DNA of 64,000 nucleotides from Poa pratensis (lineage: Eukaryota; Streptophyta; Magnoliopsida; Poales; Poaceae): contig CAMZMU010000111.1 of NCBI GenBank assembly GCA_947311845.1, positions 25,085,023 through 25,149,022 of the forward strand, read 5' to 3'. The notes under the pieces are model-generated. The model had not been told where the DNA came from. It was given only the letters and a program-made list of their open reading frames with translations, and did no database searches. The position numbers and the translations under genes are program-made. Shown in pieces: positions 56,386 to 64,000 of the stretch (its first letter is position 1; each line of letters begins with the position of its first letter).

Positions 56386-57255
56386 ATGTTAAGTACTCCT
56401 AGTTTGCTCTGCCCTTGGATTCAGAGTATGCAAGTCTTTTGCTCTTGGCTCATTTTACTTTATTAGTAAGTAGTACTGTCAGTAGAACATGTCATTCTGG
56501 ATGGTTGCAGCAGCACCATCCAAGCTATCATCCTTTGGGGCTTATTATGATGTGTACTAAACATCTTGTTAATGTTTCTCAGCCATATATGGAGTATCGA
56601 TCTATGATACTGGAACTTTACTAACGCTCCCGTGCTGGCCAAATGTTATTCAGTTTTGTTCATGCTCTTTGGACGAAGGAATTTTTGGTCGTTGAAATTG
56701 TTCATGTTCTGGATCTCTTCTTTCATAGGCTGTTTGTTTGATCTCTGCTGTTCAGCGTGCAATTTGGTCGTAACTAGTAAGCTAAACCCGCTCTCGCTCT
56801 TTGCGTGTACATGTTTTCTCACGCACACTTGCATAGTAGTTATGTGTATCACGGCACTGGATTAGCACAATTATGTGTGTGATAGACTGTTATAGTTACT
56901 TGAGTGCTCCACAGTTTCAACTGTTGAGTTCACTTGAGAGTTGCACTTTCTTGCTCTACGTCACCCCATTCCCATTTGAGCATTTAAGTTTGAAAATATT
57001 AGCATGAGCAAATTCGATGATGTGCTGATGTCCAGTTCTTCTTGCTAGTTAGTCCCATTCTGCAATGAACTCTACAAGTTGCAAGAAATGATCCCAAGAG
57101 TAAGAGTTAACAGGATTGGATCTTCTCGATAAACTATATGCTTTGCCTAGCAGCCCAGCTCTACTCATAGTGCTCTGTATCAGGGACGATACCAAGACTC
57201 GACATCCATCACAAGTAATGGAGCCCTCATGAGTAAATGGCACTGGCGGTCACAC
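56386..57255. repeat. 3' tail of F-box copy 4 and spacer
   Basis: The first ~480 bases share the F-box tail (GTAGAACATGTCATTCTGGA, CATAGGCTGTTTGTTTGATC). The remainder is unassigned. Confidence 0.5.
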
Positions 57256-57274
57256 AACTCGTCCGCTATGTGCA

Positions 57275-57345
57275 TCTTGGTTATGCAGAGGCTGGGTGTA
57301 ATGCTTAAACACTTTAAGTAATAAAGACTCCCTTTATCTAAAAAA
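57275..57345 (+). mobile_element. 71-bp LINE tail with 19-bp target duplication
   Basis: AACTCGTCCGCTATGTGCA occurs at 57256-57274 and 57346-57364. Between them TGGTTATGCAGAGGCTGGGT, a T-rich end and A7 form a severely 5'-truncated LINE 3' tail. Confidence 0.85.
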
Positions 57346-57524
57346 AACTCGTCCGCTATGTGCACTTAAGTCACACAACTGGATAACGTGATTTTTTGGT
57401 CACACAACTGGACTTTTGGTGCACGCAGGTCACAAACCCCACATGTCAGTCCGTTTTCCGTTGCAGGAGTGCTGACGTGGACACGTAATTTTGCAGAAAA
57501 CCCCCTGTATTTTGGGACATTTTG

Positions 57525-58152
57525 CCGAGGCGAGCGTCAAGAGCGGCATACTCGACTTGCTCGTAGCTCAATGGAACGTTGCCCCATCCGCGAATCCGGA
57601 GGTCTTCTTCTTCGTCGTCGTCGTCCTTGTCCTTCTTCTTCTTCATCATCTCAAGGTTTGTCCCAATGATAGCATTGGAGAGAGCAACGAGACTCGGAGT
57701 AGGATTGCCGGTTGGGTTCCGCCTATCCCTCTGAAGGTCGACCGCGGACGGAATTTTAATTCCGTAGTAGCGCAGCATCCGCAAGTCATTGTGGATAGCC
57801 ACGCCGTAGAACTTGATGGTCTTGTCACCTAAGAAATCCACGAGGGCCTGCGGCACCCGATCAGCCTTGCATATCTGGAAGACAAGAGTCTCGGTCGCCA
57901 CCGAGAGTTGAAGGACGGCGGCGCGCTGCCTTTTCTCGGTGGAAGATCCCTCTGTCGACCCGGGAGAGGGTCGGTGAACTCGTAGTCCAGTCCAACGCAC
58001 TTGATCGGTGCGGCGTCGAGGAAGAACTTCTTCACGTCGCGGATCCACCTCTCCACGCGATGTGCACGGAGGGAGACCCATACCTTGAAGTACATATCTT
58101 CTTTCATGAAGTAGTACAACCGAGACGGAAGAACGTTCGCGAGTTGCTCCAT
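57525..58152 (-). pseudogene. DEDDy 3'-5' exonuclease (WRN/RNase D-like), frameshifted
   Basis: ATG at 58152 gives MEQLANVLPSRLYYFMKEDM, then CVGLDYEFTDP with the first two acidic residues (Asp, Glu). A frameshift near 57962 (after PLPG) moves the rest to another frame: QRAAVLQLSVATETLVFQIC, then FYGVAIHNDLRML (third Asp), an acidic-basic linker (MMKKKKDKDDDDEEED) and LSYEQVEYAALDARLG (Tyr and fourth Asp). All DEDDy residues are thus present but in two frames. Homology ends after DARLG, so the last helices are missing. Werner-type exonucleases trim DNA or RNA 3' ends. The gene lies next to a CACTA terminus with its own promoter and may be element-borne. Confidence 0.8.
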
Positions 58153-58245
58153 ATTGGAATAGAAGAGAGAGGGCTCGAGAGAGAGAGTTTTGCAAAGAGA
58201 GAGATTAGAGAGATTTGTGTGTGCTTAGGCCATGGATTAGTGGCC

Positions 58246-58255
58246 TTTTATATAG
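58246..58255 (-). promoter_or_regulatory. TATA box of the exonuclease gene
   Basis: The minus strand reads CTATATAAAAGGCC, about 95 bases upstream of the ATG. A purine-rich GAGAGAGA leader lies between. Confidence 0.65.
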
Positions 58256-58683
58256 GCTGGAGAGGAGGCCGGCGGCCAGGCAGCAATCAAAACGGTGGTG
58301 GGCTGATCATCTTCCAATGCGAAATTAAAATGGTGCCGGCTGATCATCTTCCAATGGACAATTAAAACGGTGGCTGCCTGATTAACTTCCGGTTACCCCT
58401 GGCGGACGGAGTGGAGCGCCCGCCAGCGTAATGTGCTAGGTTGGGCGGGCTCAGCCGAGGCAACTACCGCTGGCGGGCACGGTTTTGTCCGCCAGCGGTA
58501 TTTTGTCCCCACCTCGTCCCAAATTCCTGCTGCTACCGCTGGCGGCAGAGCTGGCGTCCACCAGCAGTACGTGTAGAACCAGTGGCGGGCTCCGAAACCA
58601 GCCCGCCAGCGATAGTAGCGCTGGCGACGGAAATGCCGTCCGCCAGCGGTAGGCTGGTGGCTATAAGCACATTCCTACTAGTG

Positions 58684-59262
58684 TTAGGCTGAACAGAAAT
58701 TATGGTTCACTAGCCTGAAGCTACTGGTAATGTTCCAATTTAAAAACGCAAAATTCCTTGAGAAGGGCAAGGAAAATGCTCTGATTTTTAGAAGGGTAGC
58801 GAAATTCAGATACATGTGGAAGAGGATGGCATTGCTGGAAACGCAAACATTCAGAACAGCAAACGTCGATGACTTGGATGGTGCAGACTGCAGACAGGAG
58901 GAGCAGCCGTCAACTTGAAGCTCCGGCAACGTTGGCTTAACCTTCCCCAGTTATTCAGAGTTCATTCAGGCTAATAGCTCTGTGTTACAAATCTGAAACC
59001 TGTAAAACCAGAGAAAAAACCCTCCCATTTGATTTGGAAATTGAAACCATGGAGGAACTAGCGATTGATTTCCCCGTAAAACCAGAGATCATGCTAGAAT
59101 GAGACATCCTCTAATGCACTACATGTCCTCAAGTAGATACCTCTTCAATCAGAAAAAAAAAGATCGAGTATCTCAAGTTGCGAAACAACAATCTGGTCAA
59201 AACAAAATAGAAATATGTACCCCCAAGTTCGATGCAATCTCTTTGTCCAGCACGAGGGGTTA
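58684..59262. repeat. F-box block flank repeat R3
   Basis: Collinear with R2 from GAACAGAAATTATGGTTCAC through CCAGAGATCATGCTAGAATG, and with the R1 end (ATATGT..TTCGATGCAA..CGAGAGG). In block 1 this flank leads into an F-box gene; here it is cut by a Harbinger element. Confidence 0.7.
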
Positions 59263-61075
59263 GGCATCTCCAGTCGTTGTGCCCCCCGGCCGAAAAACGG
59301 CGCTATTTTGGCCCGCCTGGGGGCAACGGCGCTATTTCACACGCTGGGGGGCGCCGATTCCCATCGCCGAACCCAGGCCGCCCCCCAGCCGGCAAGTTTG
59401 GGCCATATTTCGCGCATAAAACAAAGGCCAACACAATTAAAATAGTTGGACATACAAATTCACACATAAGAATAGTTCAACATACAAATCCACACACAAA
59501 TAGTTCAACAATACAAGTAAATAGAACAAATCAAACTAGGCATTGGCATTGTCGGCATTGCCATTGCCTTTGCGCTCCCACAAGTGCTGCACCAGATCAT
59601 TCTACAGTTGTGTATGTGCTGCAGGGTCTCGAATCTCCTGGCGCATAGCGAGGAAGGCTGCCCATGTTGTCGGAACCTGGTGATCTACATCTGCAAGAGG
59701 ACCCTGTCGGTAGTATGGCTCAGTAGTCTCAGGCACCAGATGATCCCGCTCACTCTCAATGATCATGTGTACAAGATCACACAACAGTTCATCACCTCCC
59801 ACATGTTGGCCTTCGACCAAGTCATGGCTGGGTTCCGGACAACAGCGAATCGAGACTGCAGCGCACCAAATGCCCGCTCAACATCCTTCCTGCAAGCCTC
59901 CTGGCACTTGGAAAACCAAACTTTCACGCTTCCTGGCACAGGGTTGGAGATGCTCTTCACAAATGTTGACCACTTCAGGTAGATGCCATCTGCAAGGTAG
60001 TAGCCCTTGTGTACTGTGCCCATTGATCTCGTAGTTCACTGGAGGGGCATGACCTTCAGCAAGCTTGGCGAAGACATTCGAGCACTGCAACACATTGATG
60101 TCGTTGTGAGTTCCTGCATACCAAAGAAGGAATACCAAATTCATAAATCATGTGTAGCCACGGCCTCAAGAATCACACTGCACTCTCCTTTGTGGCCTTT
60201 GTACATCCCCTGCCATTCAAATGGACAGTTCTTGCATGCCCAATGCATGCAGTCGATGCTTCCAAGCATCCCAGGAAAGCCTCTTGCTTCATTGCAAGTT
60301 AGGATCTGAGCAGTGTCTTCCGCATTGGTGATCGCAAGTATTTTGGCCCAAACACTGCCACCACTGCCCGCAGAACTTGTTCAAGCAATCAATGGCAGTG
60401 GACTCGGACATGCGCAGATAATCATCCTGCGAATCAGCGGGAGCACCATATGCAAGCAACCTCATGGCCATCGTGCACTTCTGAATTGAGGTAAAGCCTA
60501 CCGTACCGGTGCAATCCTTCTTCAATTTGAAGTATGTGTCGAACTCCCAGATGGCATGCATGATGTCGAGGAAGAGCTTTCGGTTCATCCGGAAATGGCG
60601 CCGAAACACGGCCTCGTCCTGCATGGGATGATCGGCGAAATATTCGGAGTAGAGGATGCAGTACCCATCGTAGCGCTGCCTCGGCTTGCTCTTGCGGCAG
60701 CCGGCGCCGAGCTACCACGCCGCGGCCGCGCGCCGTTCACGAGCAGGCCGGCGAGGCACGCGAGGATCAGCAAGTGTTCTTCGTCGTCGAGGTCGGCCTG
60801 GGCTTCCGCGTCGAGCAGTTCGGCGAGCAGCTCCTCATCGTCGAGTCCATGGCTGGGCGGACAAACCGCCGAACACCTAGCAGGCGAGGTGAGCGCGAGC
60901 CTTCCCGAGAGCCTACCATCCGGCTAGATCACGGCGGAGGGGAGGGGCGGCGCCGGCGCCGTGGTTTGGGGTGAGATGGTGGGTTCCTAGCGGCTTGCGT
61001 CCGGCGGAGGGGGAGGGGTGGTGCCGGCGGCGAGATGGCGGCGACGGGCGGGATAGAGGAAAGGGCGAGGCGGGG
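59263..61075 (-). mobile_element. PIF/Harbinger element with transposase, truncated
   Basis: The left end GGCATCTCCAGTCGTTGTGC follows TTA (59260-59262). The interior encodes a minus-strand DDE transposase. The right end is not seen because an LTR retrotransposon begins at 61076. GCATCTCCAGTCGT is shared with the element at 5778. Confidence 0.8.
59600..60855 (-). pseudogene. PIF/Harbinger (HARBI1-like, DDE_Tnp_4) transposase
   Basis: Reading down the minus strand: an acidic start (DDEELLAELLDAEAQADLDD), a frameshift near 60700, then FRRHFRMNRKLFLDIMHAIW and MRLLAYGAPADSQDDYLRMS. Next come [20 protein letters not shown] with the first catalytic Asp, [14 protein letters not shown] with the second, and [20 protein letters not shown] with the Glu. 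These catalytic blocks lie in three frames, so several frameshifts and a TGA near 60146 inactivate the gene. Family assignment (plant transposon protein) is secure. Confidence 0.88.
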
Positions 61076-63125
61076 TGATGACCCACAAGTATAGGGGGTG
61101 TATCGTAGTACTTTCGATAAATAAGAGTGTCGAACCCAACGAGAAGCAGAAGGTGCTGACAAGGAGTTTCGAAAAAGGTTTCACTGTAAACACTAGCAGA
61201 CAAGTTTTTAGGGGTTTTTGATATAACAGATAAATAAAATACGAGTAAATAAAAGACAGTAATAATAATTGCAGCAAGTGGCACAATCATTTTTAGAGTA
61301 AAGGACAAGCCGTTGGTTTACTTATGATGCAAAATGTTCTTGAGCACACACGGAATTTAGTTAACTGCTTTCGCTTCATATAGTTGATTAATCTTTATTG
61401 TTTTGATAAGTGTTGTGTGGGTGAACCTATGCTAATGCACCGCCCTTACTTGGACTAATACATACTTGTGATTATACCTCTTGTAAGCATCCGCAGTTAC
61501 AAGAAAGTAATTAAGATAAATCTAACCACAGCCTTAAACTCTGAGATCCTATGCTCCCTCATGCACCGGTATATGATGACGTGAATCACACGCTCGTTGG
61601 GAGACCCCAAGAGGAAGGTATGATGCAGTTCAGCAGCAAGTTTTCCCTCAGTATGAAACCAAGGTTTATCGAACCAGTAGGAGTAACGATTCTTCAGAAG
61701 GTTTTGGTGGCTCGCACGGCGCAACACGATCACCAACGTGGACCTGCACACAACACAATCACAGTACTTTGCCCCAACGAAACAGTGAGGTTGTCAATCT
61801 CACCGGCTTGCTGAAAACAAAGGATTAAACGTCTCGTGTGGAAAATGAGTATTAAATTGCAGAGAATGAAAAAGGAACAGTTTGCAGTTTGTGGTTTAAT
61901 CATGTAAAAGAATGGACCGGGGTCCACAGTTCACTAGTGGTGTCTCTCCATAAAGATAACTAACATGTTGGGTAACAAATTACAGCTGGGCAATTGACAA
62001 ATAGTGAGCGCATGACAATGCATATACATGACATGATGATTACTATGATATTTAATTGGGCATTACGACAAATACATAGACCGTTATCCAACAGCGTCTA
62101 TGACTAATAATCCACCGCCGGGTTGTCATCCGAGTCCCCCGTTGGTATTAAGTTGCAAGCAACGGATAATCGCATTAAGTAAAGTGCGTAATGTAAACAA
62201 ACACATATGCCCGTGGACATAGCATCGTTAGGTTATCCCTAGTGGCAACAGCACATCCACAACCTTAGAACTTTCTGTCACTGTCCCAGATTAAACGGAG
62301 GCATGAACCCACTATCTAGCATAAATACTCTCTCTTGGAGTTACAAGCATCTACTTGGCCAAAGCATCTACTAGTAACGGAGCATGCAAGATCATAAATA
62401 ACATAGGGCATAGATTGATAATCAACTTGACATAATATTCAATATTCATCGGATCCCAGCAAACACAACATGTAGCATTACAATAATATGATCTTGATCA
62501 TGTAGGGCAGCTCACAAGATCTAAACATGATGGCACAAATGGAGAGACAACCATCTAGCTACTGCTATGGACCCGTAGTCCAAGGATGAACTACTCACGC
62601 ATCACTCCGGAGGCAGGCATGGCGATGTAGAAGCCTCCGGTGACGATTCCCCTCTCCGGCAGGGTGCCGGGAAGAGGTTCTGAACCCTCCCGAGCTAGGG
62701 TTGACGGCGGCGGCGTCTCTGGAACTTTTCGTGGATATGCTCAGGTTAGGGTTTTCTCGGGGGGAATAAGTAGGCGAAAGGGCGGCGGCTGGCGACCCCG
62801 TGGGGCCCACACCATAGGGCGCGGCAAGGGGGCCCGCGCCCTATGGCGTGTGGGGCCCTGTGGCTCCTCTCGTTGCTCTTTGCTCCTCAGGTGTTCTGGA
62901 AAATAGGGATCCCGTGAAGTTTCGTCCAATTCCGAGAATATTTCCAGACTAGCTTTTCTGGAATACAAAAACAGCAGAAAACAGGAACTGGCACTTCGGC
63001 ATCTTGTTAATAGGTTAGTCCCAAAAAATGTATAAAAGTGATATAAAGTAGATGCAAAACATGTAGCAATTGGTATAAAACAAGCATGGAACATCAAAAA
63101 TTATAGATACGTTTGAGACGTATCA
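61076..63125 (-). repeat. 3' LTR of a long LTR retrotransposon
   Basis: On the minus strand it starts TGATACGTCTCAAACGTATC (right edge 63125) and ends CCCCTATACTTGTGGGTCATCA-like (left edge 61076), a 2,050-bp LTR. The purine-rich AAGCTTGGGGATGC directly precedes it on that strand (63126-63139), which identifies it as the 3' LTR. A truncated copy of this LTR lies at 10330-11931. Open frames inside it are not genes. Confidence 0.85.
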
Positions 63126-64000
63126 GCATCCCCAAGCTTAGTTCCTACTCGTCCTCGAGTAGGTAAACGATAAAAACAAAATAATTTTTGAGGTGACATG
63201 CTACCATCATAATCTTGATCATATAATATTGCAAGGCACATGTAAATGAATGAAGTGATCCAAGTCAATGGTCTATAATTTGCTACCAAATAGATAATGA
63301 GTAAACAATGAATCACACAAGCTAAACGTTTTCATGAATAGTACTTTCGAGACAAGCATCAAAGTTTTGCATAAGTGTTAACTCATAAAGCAATAGTTTC
63401 TAATAAAAGGTATTCAATCAACACAAAGGAAGAATTAAGTTTCAGCATTTGCTTCAACTTTCAACATATTTATCTCATGGATATTGTCAACACAAAGTAG
63501 TATAACAAGTCCAATACGTTGCATATAACGCATGTTGTAACAAAGTTGACACTAGTGTTTGCTTGTGGAAGACAGAAAGAATAGGAAAACTGACTCAACA
63601 TAAAAGTAAAAGAAAGGCCCTTCGCAGAGGGAAGCAGGGATTAAATCATGTGCTAGAGCTTTTAGGTTTTTGAAAGCATATAGAGATTGCATAAAATATT
63701 TGATACTCCTCCCAACCTTGCTAACACAAGCCATGGCTAACCGAATCCTCGGGTGCCTTCCATCAATCACATACCATGGAGGAGTATCTATTTTTGAGAG
63801 GTGTTTGTTAATTGTCAACGAATGGTAGCGGGTGAGAACAGTATTCTACCTGTCAAACGGACTTTTAAGAGCGGCTCCCATGAAGGACGTTATTTCTACC
63901 AGCAAGGCAGATCATCCCTCTTTCTCTTTGGTTTACACACATTCAGGTATTTCACTGTTTGTCATTGCTTACTGATGAATCAGGGCAAAAGTGTGAAGAG
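63126..64000 (-). mobile_element. Internal 3' region of the same retrotransposon
   Basis: Non-coding sequence upstream of the 3' LTR, including TACTCGAGGACGAGTAGGAA (minus strand) near the purine tract. It continues beyond the window. No gag-pol domain is visible in this part, so superfamily is not assigned. Confidence 0.65.

Larger units (their letters stand above)
57525..58683 (-). mobile_element. CACTA end carrying an exonuclease gene (left side lost)
   Basis: The right end ..CACATTCCTACTAGTG (complement CACTAGTAGGAATGTG) is a CACTA terminus. Just inside are repeats of CCGCTGGCGG / CCGCCAGCG words (58395-58655) in both orientations. No matching left end is found; homology to the exonuclease stops near 57525, so the element appears truncated there. 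Confidence 0.6.

Noticed and set aside
1..64000. CRISPR arrays, bacterial operons, rRNA or tRNA genes
   Set aside because: None seen. Tandem repeats lack unique regular spacers, and tRNA-like promoter boxes occur only within the SINE.

Overview
This is nuclear DNA of a grass, most likely a large-genome Pooideae species of the wheat tribe (Triticeae). The basis is the repeat content: many Stowaway MITEs with CTCCCTCCGT-type ends and TA duplications, PIF/Harbinger, CACTA and hAT elements, Helitron 3' ends, tRNA-derived SINE and LINE tails, and a long LTR family starting TGATACGTCTC. GC-rich, largely intronless plant genes are scattered among them. The species cannot be fixed from the sequence alone.

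Layout. 1-2.8 kb: Helitron ends around a chimeric reading frame (DUF538 joined to a TolB/PD40 beta-propeller tail). 3.0-4.7 kb: an unclassified inverted-repeat element with ~100-bp tandem repeats. 4.8-9.1 kb: Stowaway MITEs, an inverted pair of another MITE family, and between them a PIF/Harbinger element with an intact three-exon Myb/SANT-like ORF1 but no transposase. 9.27-13.36 kb: a CACTA element containing a truncated LTR. 13.8-16.7 kb: a second Harbinger-type element. 17.7-19.05 kb: an intact BAHD acyltransferase gene (minus strand), with a hAT MITE downstream and an 851-bp retroposon about 100 bp upstream of its ATG. 20.0-31.0 kb: a decayed tandem array of one non-coding unit, broken by LINE tails and MITEs, with a fragment of a CAF1 deadenylase exon in it. 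31.7-32.55 kb: an intact CAF1 deadenylase gene (minus strand) at the right edge of the array.

33.48-41.97 kb: a Helitron with clear ends that contains a complete but frameshifted Copia retrotransposon with 94-bp LTRs and a perfect 5-bp target duplication. 42-59 kb: a segmentally duplicated cluster of F-box pseudogenes (four copies, flank repeats suggesting more to the right). One copy is split by a 5.5-kb CACTA element that carries pieces of eIF4A and SGT1 plus a SINE, and another is fused to a Ty3/gypsy fragment. 57.5-58.7 kb: a CACTA end with a frameshifted DEDDy 3'-5' exonuclease gene. 59.26-61.07 kb: a Harbinger element with a broken transposase, cut by a long LTR retrotransposon (3' LTR 61.08-63.13 kb) that runs off the window.

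Only two ordinary host genes look intact: the BAHD acyltransferase and CAF1. The Harbinger ORF1 is an intact transposon gene. Everything else recognisable is pseudogene, captured fragment or mobile DNA, much of it nested, and several target duplications or empty paralogous sites give the order of insertion.
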